Shown: positions 1 through 9,150, counted from the stretch's first letter. The stretch: 64,000 nt of DNA from UBA7960 sp964624065 (GCA_964624065.1 CAZUWF010000007.1:1-64000), one strand, 5' to 3'. A program made the numbers and translations. Notes: generated by a model from the letters alone, not told the origin.

Positions 1-65
1 GTGCAGGCGATATTGATAGGTCAGTGCCTGAAATTATTGAAATTTTAAAATCCAAGCAAAGTTGA
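1..65 (+). CDS. murC: MurC, C-terminal end only (UDP-N-acetylmuramate--L-alanine ligase)
   Basis: The frame that ends with TGA at 63-65 reads AGDIDRSVPEIIEILKSKQS. The AGDID motif followed by a short amphipathic helix is how MurC ligases of Bacteroidota end. MurC adds L-alanine to UDP-MurNAc in cytoplasmic peptidoglycan precursor synthesis. Only 20 codons are inside the window, so the call rests on this tail and on position: murC directly precedes ftsQ in Bacteroidota dcw clusters. The stop overlaps the ftsQ start in a TTGA arrangement. Confidence 0.7.
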   Translation, partial: AGDIDRSVPEIIEILKSKQS

Positions 66-853
66 TCAGGAAATTCCTAAATATCGCCGCTGCCATCTTG
101 GTTCCGATTTTGGTTCTTGCCTTGCTTGGGTTCGCTGTGAGCAAGAATAAAAAGCAACTATGCTCGCAAGTTTCGGTTTTGATTTTAAACTCCAACGAGA
201 ACCGGTTTGTGGATGCAGAAAGTCTAAAAAAAGAAATCATGCAGAGCCTACCCTCAATCGAGGGCAATCCGGTGCGAGGTTCGGTGCTGAACCAAATAAA
301 GGAAGCTGTGGATAAAAATCCATACGTTAAAGAATCAAGCGTTTACAGGAAGATTGATGGGAACATAACTGTAAAGGTAACCCAGCGCGTACCACTTTTT
401 AGGGTTCTCACGGCACATAATCAAGGCTACTACATCGATGTAGATGGTACGGCAATGCCGCTGTGCAACAATTATACTGCACGTGTGATAATAGCGGGTG
501 GAAGCATTTATTCGGGCTACGCTACCGGTTTAAATGTTATGGAGGCGTCAAAAGGAAAGGGATTAAGCACAAACGTAAAGTTACTTGCCGACCTCTATGA
601 ACTTGTCAGCTTCATTTCTCAAAACCCGTTTTGGAATGCTTTTATCGACTACATACACGTAAACCCTGGAAACAAGTTCGAACTGACTCCCAAAAATGGT
701 GCTCATCTTGTAGAATTCGGATCAAAAGACAGGATGGAGAAGAAATTCACGAAACTTGAAACTTTCTACCAAAATGCCATACCAAAAACAGGCTGGGAAA
801 AGTACGGCAGAATAAAACTTCAATACAAAAACCAAATTGTTTGTTCAAAATAA
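62..853 (+). CDS. ftsQ: Cell division protein FtsQ
   Basis: This is a bitopic inner-membrane divisome protein that links the cytoplasmic ring to periplasmic septal synthesis. The 263-residue product has a short cytoplasmic start (MIRKF), one hydrophobic segment at about residues 7-27, then a POTRA-like stretch (about 40-112, including FVDAESLKKEI and NPYVKESSVYRK) and a beta-rich FtsQ domain with IDVDGTAMPL. The length fits the Bacteroidota family. The start is TTG at 62, overlapping the murC stop as TTGA; no later ATG lies before the membrane segment, so TTG is the only sensible start. ftsA follows after 7 bases. Sequence identity in this family is low, so the call rests partly on synteny. 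Confidence 0.88.
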   Translation: MIRKFLNIAAAILVPILVLALLGFAVSKNKKQLCSQVSVLILNSNENRFVDAESLKKEIMQSLPSIEGNPVRGSVLNQIKEAVDKNPYVKESSVYRKIDGNITVKVTQRVPLFRVLTAHNQGYYIDVDGTAMPLCNNYTARVIIAGGSIYSGYATGLNVMEASKGKGLSTNVKLLADLYELVSFISQNPFWNAFIDYIHVNPGNKFELTPKNGAHLVEFGSKDRMEKKFTKLETFYQNAIPKTGWEKYGRIKLQYKNQIVCSK

Positions 854-860
854 TCAAAAT

Positions 861-2132
861 ATGACAAATCCCGATTACATTGTAGGTCTCGACATAGGTT
901 CAACAAAAATTGCTTGCATTGTTGGCCGTAAAAATGAGTACGGAAAGGTAGAAATTCTTGGACTTGGCAGATCCGAATCCCTTGGCGTGAACCGGGGTGT
1001 GGTTGAAAACATTCAACACACCGTGGAGTCCATAAAAAAAGCTGTCCAACAGGCAAGCGAGGCTGCAGATGTTGACATTAACTATGTCAATGTAGGTATT
1101 GCCGGACAGCACATTCGAAGCTTGCAACACAAGGGCAGCTACACCAGAAATAACAACGAGGATGAGATAAGCGAGGAGGATGTATCGACCCTAAACGCCA
1201 ATATGCACAAGTTGGTACTGCCCCCTGGAGAAGAAATAATCCACGTAATTCCGCAGGAGTACCTCATTGACAACCACCAGCGGACCAGGCACCCTGTTGG
1301 TATGTCGGGGGTTACTCTCGAAGCCAATTTTCACATCATTACCGGGCAAGTAGCGGCCGCCAAAAACATTGATAAATGTGTAACAAAGGCAGGCCTAAAC
1401 GTTTCATCAATGATCCTTGAGCCATTGGCATCGGCAGAGGCCGTTTTGAGCAGCGAGGAAAAAGAAGCAGGTGTTGCCTTGGTTGACATTGGTGGCGGAA
1501 CGACCGACATAGCCATATTCAAGGATGACATAATAAGGCATACCGCCGTGATTCCGTTGGGTGGCAATGTGATAACCGATGATGTTAAAGAAGGTTGTTC
1601 CATAATAAGGTCGCAAGCCGAGGAACTAAAAAAACGGTTCGGCTCGGCCCTTGCAAGCGAAAATCGTGATGAGGAGGTGGTTTCCATCCCAGGCCTCAAA
1701 GGAAGGAGTGCAAAGGAAATATCGCTGAAAAACCTAGCAAGCATAATTCAGGCACGAATGGAAGAAATTATTGAAAACGTTTATTACGAATTAAAAAACT
1801 CGGGGTTGGAAAAAAAGTTGATTGCCGGGATAGTACTAACCGGAGGAGGCAGCCAACTTAAGCACGTGGCTCAACTCACAGAATTCATTACCGGAATGGA
1901 TACACGTATCGGCTACCCCAACGAGCATCTGGCAAAATCCCTGTCAGGCGAAACTGGAAGCCCAATGCATGCAACGGGAGTTGGTCTAGTAATACAAGGA
2001 TTGAACTCCGTGGCCAACCTAAACCAAAGAAACACCGGAGCCAAGAAAAAAGCAGGTCAAAAAGGTAATTTTATTTCAAAGCTTTTTAACCAGGGGATAG
2101 AAAATTTTTTTGATAAAGACCAAGCAGAATGA
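861..2132 (+). CDS. ftsA: Cell division protein FtsA
   Basis: FtsA is the actin-like ATPase that tethers FtsZ to the membrane. The product is 423 residues from ATG 861; a TTG at 837 would add eight residues but overlap ftsQ, and the conserved sequence starts right after the ATG (YIVGLDIGSTKIACIV, phosphate-1 loop). The second phosphate loop is VALVDIGGGTTDIAIF near residue 207, and the adenosine motif is IVLTGGGSQL near 330. The last about 25 residues (NFISKLFNQGIENFF) form an amphipathic membrane-targeting helix. It lies in the murC-ftsQ-ftsA-ftsZ order typical of Bacteroidota. Confidence 0.96.
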   Translation: MTNPDYIVGLDIGSTKIACIVGRKNEYGKVEILGLGRSESLGVNRGVVENIQHTVESIKKAVQQASEAADVDINYVNVGIAGQHIRSLQHKGSYTRNNNEDEISEEDVSTLNANMHKLVLPPGEEIIHVIPQEYLIDNHQRTRHPVGMSGVTLEANFHIITGQVAAAKNIDKCVTKAGLNVSSMILEPLASAEAVLSSEEKEAGVALVDIGGGTTDIAIFKDDIIRHTAVIPLGGNVITDDVKEGCSIIRSQAEELKKRFGSALASENRDEEVVSIPGLKGRSAKEISLKNLASIIQARMEEIIENVYYELKNSGLEKKLIAGIVLTGGGSQLKHVAQLTEFITGMDTRIGYPNEHLAKSLSGETGSPMHATGVGLVIQGLNSVANLNQRNTGAKKKAGQKGNFISKLFNQGIENFFDKDQAE

Positions 2133-2137
2133 CACTA

Positions 2138-2174
2138 TTTTATTAACAATTTTGTAACAAAACTGTTAATAAAA
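2138..2174. repeat. Near-perfect 37-base palindrome between ftsA and ftsZ
   Basis: The outer arms TTTTATTAACA (2138-2148) and TGTTAATAAAA (2164-2174) are exact reverse complements. After one A/C mismatch (2149, 2163) the inner arms TTTTGT (2150-2155) and ACAAAA (2157-2162) pair again around A2156. It starts six bases after the ftsA stop and ends 57 bases before ftsZ. No T-run follows on the plus strand, so it is not a standard terminator. It may be an operator, an RNA processing or stability hairpin, or an attenuator that sets the FtsZ:FtsA ratio; which one is inference. Confidence 0.8.
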
Positions 2175-2231
2175 TCCCGAAAATGCCAAAGACTTCAAGC
2201 CAAAATAGGACTAATTTTAAATCTTGAAAAA

Positions 2232-3755
2232 ATGAAACCAGATATGTTAGATTTCGATATACCCAAAAACAATTCTTCAATCATTAAAGTACTGGGCGTT
2301 GGCGGTGGAGGCAGCAATGCAGTAAACCATATGTTCAGGCAAGGAATTGAAGGAGTTGACTTTGTAGTTTGCAACACTGACAGCCAGGCCTTGGACCTTA
2401 GTCCTGTTCCTAACAAAATTCAGCTCGGAGTAAACCTCACAGAGGGCAGGGGGGCGGGAAACCTTCCGGAAATTGGAAGAAAATCGGCTTTGGAGGATGT
2501 AGAAAGGATTCGCAAACTCCTTCAGACCAATACCAAAATGCTTTTCATTACCGCAGGTATGGGTGGAGGAACCGGAACCGGTGCGGCGCCAGTTATTGCT
2601 AGCATTTCGAAGGAATTAGGAATACTAACCGTGGGAATTGTAACAATACCATTTAACTTCGAAGGACGAAAAAGAAAGCAACAGGCCGAAGATGGCATTA
2701 ATCAATTGCAAGAGCACGTTGACACGCTATTAATTATTAGCAACGACAGGCTGCGCGAGCTGTTTGGCAACCTTCCGGTTAGTGAAGCATTCGGAAAGGC
2801 AGACGACGTGCTTACGACTGCTGCCAAGGGGATTGCCGAGATTATCACCATTCCGGGTAATATAAACGTGGACTTCGCCGATGTAAGAACGGTAATGACC
2901 AACAGCGGTGTTGCAATAATGGGGAGTGGTAGTGCCGAGGGAGAAGGCAGGGCCCACAAGGCAGTGTCCGAAGCATTGGCTAGCCCGCTTTTAAACGATA
3001 ACCACATACGGGGTGCAGAAAACATTTTGCTTTACATTACCAGTGGCACCGAAGAAATATTAATGGACGAGATTACCGAAATAACCGATCTTTTGATAGA
3101 CGAATCTGGCGGCACAGCTGAGGTTATTTGGGGACTTGGAAAAGATGCTTCTCTTGGCAAAAAGATTAACGTGACTTTGGTTGCAACCGGATTTCCAATG
3201 GGAAATTGTTCTGAGAAGAAGCACAATGCACCCATTAGGGTTGGTACGGTAGGTCAGCCACAAAAGGGGCCAAAATCCGAAACTGCAACCCTCGATGGTG
3301 ATGGTTTCGAATTTAGGAGGGTTGAAAGACCTCAGCATTCACCAAAAATCGAAAACCCAACCCCGTTGAAGGAAGACACGAGAACTATTTTCGAATTTGA
3401 CTTAAAAAATTCAATCATGCCCGTGTCTCGCTTAAACCCGGAACCTAAGAATAGAGCACCCGAGTTTTTGCCCAATAATCCCTTAACCGAAGAAATCTTC
3501 GAAACCGAGGATGAATTGGATCGTATGAAAAGGGAACGGGAAATAAGGCTCAGGGAATTGAGCATTAGGGTGAAAACGCCTGATGGGCTTCGGTCCCTCG
3601 AGAATCAACCCGCATACCTTAGACGCAACGTAAGCCTTTCTCAAGTTCCACCAAGCTCCGAATCGCACGTGTCGAGGTATTCCCTATTAGATGACTTGGA
3701 AAACAAAACCCAAGTTAAGTCCAACAACTCTTTTTTGCATGACAATGTTGACTAA
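2232..3755 (+). CDS. ftsZ: Cell division protein FtsZ
   Basis: FtsZ is the tubulin-like GTPase that forms the division ring. The 507-residue product has GVGGGGSNAVNHM (about 22-34), the tubulin signature GGGTGTG at 111-117, and the T7 synergy-loop region NVDFADVRTVM near 215. The GTPase core ends near residue 320. A long variable linker of about 160 residues follows, then the Bacteroidota-type C-terminal peptide SNNSFLHDNVD that binds FtsA and other tethers. The start is ATG 2232, followed soon by an acidic stretch and the IIKVLGVGGGG strand. It sits 99 bases after ftsA, separated by the palindrome at 2138-2174. Confidence 0.97.
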   Translation: MKPDMLDFDIPKNNSSIIKVLGVGGGGSNAVNHMFRQGIEGVDFVVCNTDSQALDLSPVPNKIQLGVNLTEGRGAGNLPEIGRKSALEDVERIRKLLQTNTKMLFITAGMGGGTGTGAAPVIASISKELGILTVGIVTIPFNFEGRKRKQQAEDGINQLQEHVDTLLIISNDRLRELFGNLPVSEAFGKADDVLTTAAKGIAEIITIPGNINVDFADVRTVMTNSGVAIMGSGSAEGEGRAHKAVSEALASPLLNDNHIRGAENILLYITSGTEEILMDEITEITDLLIDESGGTAEVIWGLGKDASLGKKINVTLVATGFPMGNCSEKKHNAPIRVGTVGQPQKGPKSETATLDGDGFEFRRVERPQHSPKIENPTPLKEDTRTIFEFDLKNSIMPVSRLNPEPKNRAPEFLPNNPLTEEIFETEDELDRMKREREIRLRELSIRVKTPDGLRSLENQPAYLRRNVSLSQVPPSSESHVSRYSLLDDLENKTQVKSNNSFLHDNVD

Positions 3756-3937
3756 GGGGAGTTGTGGCATTTAGAATGGAGGATGGATAATTACCTTGGT
3801 TCAGGAGCCAGAGGCAAGGCAATTTGAGCAGTGCCAGCTTATTTTATTCTTGCTTTTTATTTTCACCACACTATATCTACAACCCTACCCGCCAATTTAA
3901 ACCTTCAAGGTTCAACTTTTTACTACCCACTTTTTAC

Positions 3938-3964
3938 TTTGTATTAATTTGTTTACTATTTTTG
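3938..3964 (+). promoter_or_regulatory. Candidate promoter for tRNA-Met
   Basis: TTTG (3938-3941) and TATTTTTG (3957-3964) match the Bacteroidota -33 and -7 elements with a 15-base spacer, slightly short. Initiation about seven bases downstream would start the transcript a few bases before the tRNA at 3977. The rest of 3756-3937 is AT-rich and shows no gene. Confidence 0.5.
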
Positions 3965-3976
3965 CACCCTCAAAAC

Positions 3977-4050
3977 GGCGGGGTAGCTCAGGTGGTTAGA
4001 GCGTCGGATTCATAACCCGAAGGTCACGAGTTCAACTCTCGTCCCCGCTA
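3977..4050 (+). tRNA. tRNA-Met (anticodon CAT), probably elongator
   Basis: This 74-base cloverleaf has acceptor GGCGGGG pairing with CCCCGCT (first pair G-T), D stem GCTC/GAGC, anticodon stem-loop TCGGA-TTCATAA-CCCGA and T arm ACGAG-TTCAACT-CTCGT. The anticodon is CAT. The three consecutive G-C pairs next to the anticodon loop that mark initiator tRNA are not complete (the innermost pair is A-C), so an elongator is more likely. A tRNA-Ile2 (lysidine-modified CAT) cannot be excluded. CCA is not encoded. Confidence 0.95.
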
Positions 4051-4058
4051 CTAAAAAT

Positions 4059-4090
4059 GGTTGCAGTTTTTTCTGCAGCCTTTTTTTTTT
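4059..4090 (+). terminator. Rho-independent terminator after tRNA-Met
   Basis: GGTTGCAG (4059-4066) pairs with CTGCAGCC (4073-4080), with one G-T pair, across a six-T loop, followed by ten T residues (4081-4090). It lies eight bases after the tRNA, so the tRNA is a single-gene unit insulated from the cyanophycinase gene. Confidence 0.9.
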
Positions 4091-4136
4091 CAGATATTTT
4101 GGCTAATATTGCGCCCAAATATCAACCACAGTGTGT

Positions 4137-5006
4137 ATGCATTACCTCAGCAAACTAGCCTTAAGCCTGATAGCAGTAATCCTGGCGGCAGCATCTGGCA
4201 TTTCAGAAAATCAAAAGGTTTCCGAAAATGAACCTCTTGGCTCCTTGTTCGTGATAGGTGGCGGGCCAAGGCCAGACATTCTTGCCCAAAGGATGGTTGA
4301 AGAATCAGGCATAAAATTCGGTGGTTACGTTGTAATATTGCCTATGGCAAGCGAGGAGCCAGATTCAGCAATTACCTGGTCATCGGAACAATTCGTAAAC
4401 CAAGGAATAAATGCAATAGCGGGATTTAATTTTCGGGCTGATGAACCCATTTGCCACATCAAGGTTGACTCCTTAAGAAAGGCCTCGTTGATTTTTATCA
4501 GTGGTGGCGACCAGTCTAGGTTTATGCGTATTGTTCGAAATACGCCCATACACCAGGCTATTAAAGATGCCTACCAAAACGGAGCAATGGTTGCCGGAAC
4601 AAGTGCCGGGGCAGCCGTGATGAGTCAGAAAATGATTACCGGAGATCAAATAAGGCACCAAGAATACACCCCCACATACAGAGTAATAGAAAACGAGAAC
4701 ATTGTTCTTTCCGATGGGCTTGGTCTCATCAGCACCGCCATTATTGACCAGCACTTTGTTTGGCGCAGCAGGCACAACCGATTGATCACTTCGGTTTTGG
4801 AATACCCGGACTTACCTGGCATAGGAGTCGACGAATCCACTGCCATACTGGTCAGGGGAAACTATGCTGAGGTGGTTGGGATTTCGCAGGTAGTAGTTTT
4901 TCGCAATCCCCAAAAGTCAAGGAAAGATTTTAAAGAAAAACTGGGTGGAGTGGGATTGACCGTTGATATTTTCCTACCAGGCGACAAATTTGAGATTGTA
5001 AGATAA
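4137..5006 (+). CDS. Exported cyanophycinase (peptidase family S51)
   Basis: Cyanophycinases cut cyanophycin (multi-L-arginyl-poly-L-aspartate) into beta-Asp-Arg dipeptides. The 289-residue product from ATG 4137 has a basic, hydrophobic N-terminus (about residues 1-20) that looks like a signal peptide, then FVIGGGPRPD, the family loop ISGGDQSR (about 122-129) and the nucleophile elbow AGTSAGAA with Ser at about 156, followed by GLGLISTAIIDQHF. These are S51/cyanophycinase hallmarks. No cyanophycin synthetase is in the window and the protein seems exported, so it would act on polymer from outside the cell. It is 19 bases upstream of the YfcC-type transporter and probably co-transcribed. A TAATATTG at 4104-4111 may be its -7 element. 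A related S51 dipeptidase remains possible. Confidence 0.85.
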   Translation: MHYLSKLALSLIAVILAAASGISENQKVSENEPLGSLFVIGGGPRPDILAQRMVEESGIKFGGYVVILPMASEEPDSAITWSSEQFVNQGINAIAGFNFRADEPICHIKVDSLRKASLIFISGGDQSRFMRIVRNTPIHQAIKDAYQNGAMVAGTSAGAAVMSQKMITGDQIRHQEYTPTYRVIENENIVLSDGLGLISTAIIDQHFVWRSRHNRLITSVLEYPDLPGIGVDESTAILVRGNYAEVVGISQVVVFRNPQKSRKDFKEKLGGVGLTVDIFLPGDKFEIVR

Positions 5007-5025
5007 CTTTTTTAAAAATAATACT

Positions 5026-6645
5026 ATGCTAAAGAAAGTTCCCCACACTTATGTGATCATTTTCGCAATTATCATTATTGCAGCCGCAATGACCTGGATT
5101 TTCGAACCTGGTAAGTTCATAAGGGAAAAGGTTGAAGTTGACGGTACAGAACAGGAAGTGTTGAATTTTTACTACAAGAACGATTTGCCGGAGCCTTACA
5201 GGGAAGCATTCAAGAGCCAACCACAAACATGGCAAGTTTTGTCGGCAATGTTTAATGGTTTCAAAAAGCAATCGGGTATAATAGTTTTCATCCTGATCAT
5301 TGGCGGAGCCTTCTGGATTATGAATACCACAAAGGCAATTGATGTAGGTATTCTGGCATTTTTGAAATCCATGAGGAAGCTGGATCAAAACGAGTTAATG
5401 AAAAAAGTTGGGGTCGATAATGTAATTATTACAATGGTAATGCTTTTGTTTAGCGTTTTCGGGGCGGTTTTTGGTATGGCTGAGGAGACAATTGCATTTA
5501 TAATAATATTGGTTCCGTTGGCAATTTCAATGGGATACGACAGCATTACGGGTGTTGCAATGGTATTCGTGGGTTCGGCAATTGGTTTTGCAGGTGCAAT
5601 GCTCAATCCATTTACAGTGGGAATTGCCCAAGGACTTGCCGGAATTCCACTTTTTACGGGAATTGAATTCAGAACTTTTTGTTGGATACTGATAAACATT
5701 TTAGGTATTTCATTCGTGCTGAGGTATGTTGCCAAAATTAGAAAAAATCCAAGAAAATCGCTGGTTTACAATGAAGATGAATATTGGCGCGAAAGAGATA
5801 AGGTAGGTGCCGAGTCTATTGAATACTATACCCCAAAAATGGCCTGGATAACCCATGGAATTGTTACCCTCATTCTGGCAATTTTTGCATACCTGTATCC
5901 GGAGACTTCCATTAAGATTGGAGAAAAATCAAGTACTTTAGTACTAATGCCAATCCTTACGGTCCTATACGCGGTTCTTGGTTATATAACCCTCAAAAAA
6001 TCGGTACATTACTTTATCCTGTCGCTGCTTGGTTTTACAATAATTTACCTAATAGTTGGGGTTATGGGTTACGGTTGGTACATTATGGAGATAGCCACCC
6101 TATTCTTGGCAATGGGTATTTTTGCAGGAATGGCCATAAACAAGTCGGCCAACGATATTGCCAAATTGTTTGTTGAGGGGATTCGTGATATTGTTTCGGC
6201 GGCAATTGTTGTTGGTTTGGCAGCGGGTATCGTGGTAATTCTTGAGGATGGAGGAATTATTGACAGCATCCTTTACAGTTTATCAAAGTCCTTGGGCCAA
6301 TTTGGAAAAATAGCCTCCGTGCAGGTAATGTTTCTGATCCAAACTACCATAAACATTATAATTCCAAGTGGTTCGGCCAAAGCGGCAATTACAATTCCCA
6401 TTATGGCACCATTCAGCGATTTGATCGACATTTCGAGGCAGGCCACGGTAATGGCATTTCAGTTTGGCGATGGTTTTACCAACCTTATTACACCAACATC
6501 CGGGGTTTTGATTGCGGTACTTGGAGTTGCTCGAATTCCATACCATAAGTGGGTAAGGTGGATTTTGCCACTTGTATTACTGTTGACCATACTGGGAGCA
6601 TTGTTGCTAATACCCACTGTTACTATGGATCTGCCGGGGTTTTAG
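5026..6645 (+). CDS. yfcC: YfcC family transporter (DcuC-like C4-dicarboxylate / basic amino acid carrier)
   Basis: This 539-residue polytopic membrane protein belongs to the DcuC/YfcC family. A first TM segment at about residues 7-25 is followed by an extracytoplasmic loop (EPGKFI...QTWQVLSAMFNGF), then many TM segments and two half-repeat signatures, FGMAEETIAFIIILVPLA (about 150) and IIIPSGSAKAAITIPIMAP near 450. Family members are assigned to uptake or exchange of dicarboxylates or amino acids such as arginine/ornithine, but the substrate cannot be read from sequence. Its position behind cyanophycinase suggests uptake of Asp, Arg or beta-Asp-Arg products; this is inference. It ends tail-to-tail with ligA, 27 bases apart. 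Confidence 0.85.
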   Translation: MLKKVPHTYVIIFAIIIIAAAMTWIFEPGKFIREKVEVDGTEQEVLNFYYKNDLPEPYREAFKSQPQTWQVLSAMFNGFKKQSGIIVFILIIGGAFWIMNTTKAIDVGILAFLKSMRKLDQNELMKKVGVDNVIITMVMLLFSVFGAVFGMAEETIAFIIILVPLAISMGYDSITGVAMVFVGSAIGFAGAMLNPFTVGIAQGLAGIPLFTGIEFRTFCWILINILGISFVLRYVAKIRKNPRKSLVYNEDEYWRERDKVGAESIEYYTPKMAWITHGIVTLILAIFAYLYPETSIKIGEKSSTLVLMPILTVLYAVLGYITLKKSVHYFILSLLGFTIIYLIVGVMGYGWYIMEIATLFLAMGIFAGMAINKSANDIAKLFVEGIRDIVSAAIVVGLAAGIVVILEDGGIIDSILYSLSKSLGQFGKIASVQVMFLIQTTINIIIPSGSAKAAITIPIMAPFSDLIDISRQATVMAFQFGDGFTNLITPTSGVLIAVLGVARIPYHKWVRWILPLVLLLTILGALLLIPTVTMDLPGF

Positions 6646-6672
6646 GAATACCCCCAAAAATCTGAAGATAAT

Positions 6673-8742
6673 TTAATCCTGCCGGGGATGGATTCGTACC
6701 ATTTCCTCTAAATCCTCGTCACCGATTACCTTTACACCCAACTCAGAGGCCTTTTTAAGTTTGTCGGGGCCTGCCTTTTCGCCGACCACCAGGTAGTTAG
6801 TTTTGCCCGAAACGGAACTGCTAACCTTACCTCCGTTGGCCTCGATAAGGGTTTTGAGGTCGTCCCTTTTGGGATACTTGTCAAAGGTTCCCGAAACCAC
6901 GAAAACCATTCCTTGCAGTTTGTTTCCGGTCGGTTCCAGATTCTGGCCCGCCATTTCAAACTGGAGTCCGGCCTTTTTGAGCCTGCATATAATTTGGCGG
7001 TTATCATCCCTTGAAAAGTAATCTACGATACTTTGCGCAATTTTGTCGCCCACCTCGTGTATTGCAATTAACTCTTCCTGGTTTGCCCTCGAAAGAGCAT
7101 CCATCGAACCAAAGTGCCTCGCAAGCTTCTTGGCCATTGTCTCACCCAGTAGCCTTACTCCAAGGGCAAACAAAACCCTTTCAAATGGTACATTTCGAGA
7201 GCTCCCAATGGCGGTAAGGAGGTTTAGCACGGTTTTTTCGCGAAAGCTAATGATTTTTTTTTCTCCCGTTTCGGGGTTCACTATTGTCTTTTCAAGTCCG
7301 ATAAGGTTTTCCCTTGTCAATTCGTAAAGATCGGCGATGGTCTTGACCAATCCACTGGAGATCAAAACCTCCAACTTGCCTTGACCCAAGGTTTCTATAT
7401 CCATGGCCCTGCGAGATACGAAATGCTCTATGCGGCCCAAGGTTTGTGGCGGGCAAGTTTCGTGGTTTGGGCAAAAATGTATTGCTTCGCCATCTTCCTT
7501 TTGCAAACGCGTGCCACACTCAGGACAGTGGGTTGCAAAAACAACCGGTTTGGCATCAAGTTTCCGACCCAAAAAGTTAACCTCCACCACCTTTGGAATT
7601 ATGTCCCCTCCTTTCTCAACGAACACTTCATCGTTGAAAAAAAGGTGGAGATCCTGCATTTTATCGAAATTATAGAGTGATGCGCGTTTAACGGTTGTTC
7701 CTGACACTATCACGGGCTTGAGTTCGGCAACGGGAGTTATGGCTCCGGTGCGCCCTACTTGGTATGTAACGCCGAGCAAGGTGGTGGAAACCCGTTGCGC
7801 CCTAAATTTGTATGAAATGGCCCACCTCGGTGACTTTGCAGTGTAACCCAGCTCCTCCTGTTGTTTGTAATTGTTGACCTTAATTACCACACCATCAATG
7901 TCGAAGGGCAACTTGGGTCGCAAGGTTTCCATTGATTTAATGTATTCAAAAACCTGCTCTAGATTGTTGCATACTCTAGTTTGGTCCGAAATTTTGAAAC
8001 CCTTGTTTTTCAAGGCCAACAAGCTATCATTGTGGTTTTTAAAGAATTTCTCATCAGAAAGGAATCCATAAATGAAGCAATCGAGATTTCGTTTTGCAAC
8101 AATTTTCGAGTCTTGCATTTTAAGTGTTCCGGCTGCGGCATTACGGGGGTTGGCAAAAGGCTCTTCACTAGCTTTGAGTTTATCATAATTCAACCTCTCG
8201 AAACTTGTGTGGGGCAGGTAAACCTCACCTCGAACTTCAAATTCATATGGAAGACCACTATTATTTATCAATAATGGAATGCTCCTTATGGTCTTAACGT
8301 TTGCAGTAACATCATCACCCTTGGTGCCATCGCCCCGGGTAACGGCACGGATAAGCCTTCCGTTGCGATAAGTAATGCCAAGAGCCACCCCATCAAACTT
8401 AAGCTCGCAAATATACTGATAGTCGCTGATTAAATTTTTTTTAATCCTATTGTCAAAGTCAATAAGTTCCTCAAAACTGTAAGTATTTCCTAACGAAAGC
8501 ATTGGAAACTTATGCCGTACCACCGGAAATTTCCTAGTTATTTCCCCTCCTACCCTCTGGCTGGGCGAATCCGTATCAAGCAATTCGGGAAAGGCTTTTT
8601 CAATGCCTATTAGCTCTTGCATTAGCATATCGTATTCGTAATCGCCTATGGTTGGTTGGGCCAACACGTAATACAGGTAATCGTGCTGACGCAACTCCTG
8701 GGTCAAAAAACGGATTCTATCTCGGGCTTGGTTAAGGTCCAT
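6673..8742 (-). CDS. ligA: NAD-dependent DNA ligase LigA
   Basis: LigA seals nicks with NAD+ in replication and repair. The 689-residue product has the usual family length. The Ia domain has DYLYYVLAQPTIGDYEYD, the adenylation motif CELKFDGVALG has Lys115 as nucleophile, and later motifs include GEVYLP, FANPRNAAAGTL and DIDGVVIKVN. A four-Cys zinc finger begins CPECGTRL, followed by helix-hairpin-helix repeats (near ALGVRLLGE and IHEVGDKIA) and a C-terminal BRCT domain starting near MVFVVSGTFD. All catalytic motifs are present. Confidence 0.97.
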   Translation of the reverse strand: MDLNQARDRIRFLTQELRQHDYLYYVLAQPTIGDYEYDMLMQELIGIEKAFPELLDTDSPSQRVGGEITRKFPVVRHKFPMLSLGNTYSFEELIDFDNRIKKNLISDYQYICELKFDGVALGITYRNGRLIRAVTRGDGTKGDDVTANVKTIRSIPLLINNSGLPYEFEVRGEVYLPHTSFERLNYDKLKASEEPFANPRNAAAGTLKMQDSKIVAKRNLDCFIYGFLSDEKFFKNHNDSLLALKNKGFKISDQTRVCNNLEQVFEYIKSMETLRPKLPFDIDGVVIKVNNYKQQEELGYTAKSPRWAISYKFRAQRVSTTLLGVTYQVGRTGAITPVAELKPVIVSGTTVKRASLYNFDKMQDLHLFFNDEVFVEKGGDIIPKVVEVNFLGRKLDAKPVVFATHCPECGTRLQKEDGEAIHFCPNHETCPPQTLGRIEHFVSRRAMDIETLGQGKLEVLISSGLVKTIADLYELTRENLIGLEKTIVNPETGEKKIISFREKTVLNLLTAIGSSRNVPFERVLFALGVRLLGETMAKKLARHFGSMDALSRANQEELIAIHEVGDKIAQSIVDYFSRDDNRQIICRLKKAGLQFEMAGQNLEPTGNKLQGMVFVVSGTFDKYPKRDDLKTLIEANGGKVSSSVSGKTNYLVVGEKAGPDKLKKASELGVKVIGDEDLEEMVRIHPRQD

Positions 8743-9150
8743 TTTAATTACTGAAATGATTTAATGGCTTTTTCAAAGGCCAAATTTTGATACGGAAAGT
8801 GGTTCGGGTATTTAGTCCCACCAAGAAACACCCCATTGATAGTTTTCCGCACAAAATGTAGGCGATTATTTAGGCTACAACAAAAATAATAAAAATGCAA
8901 AATACCAAATTTAGGCTGCAACCCATACGGAAACTATCACTATTCCAATAAAACCTAAAAAGAAAACCGGAGCTAGTATGGTGCGAATACTAAGTTTGGG
9001 TTTGAAATAATTCTACCCGACTTACTTTTTCCTAATAATAATTCTCAAAAAAACCATTATTGTTTTCACGAAACCTGTAAAACAAACGCCAAAATACTTG
9101 CGAAAAATAGGTAAAAGGGAATCCTACGTTCGCATTTAAAGTCCTTAACG
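8743..9150. other. Intergenic region upstream of ligA, with one candidate promoter
   Basis: No gene is supported in these 408 bases. On the minus strand, TTGG (8905-8908) and TATTTTTG (8881-8888) with a 16-base spacer fit a Bacteroidota promoter and would give ligA a 5' leader of about 130 bases. The part near 9000-9150, downstream of the DUF456 gene, holds no clear terminator. Confidence 0.4.

Noticed and set aside
3977..4050. Initiator tRNA-fMet
   Set aside because: The three G-C pairs next to the anticodon loop are incomplete (the innermost is A-C), so elongator Met is preferred.
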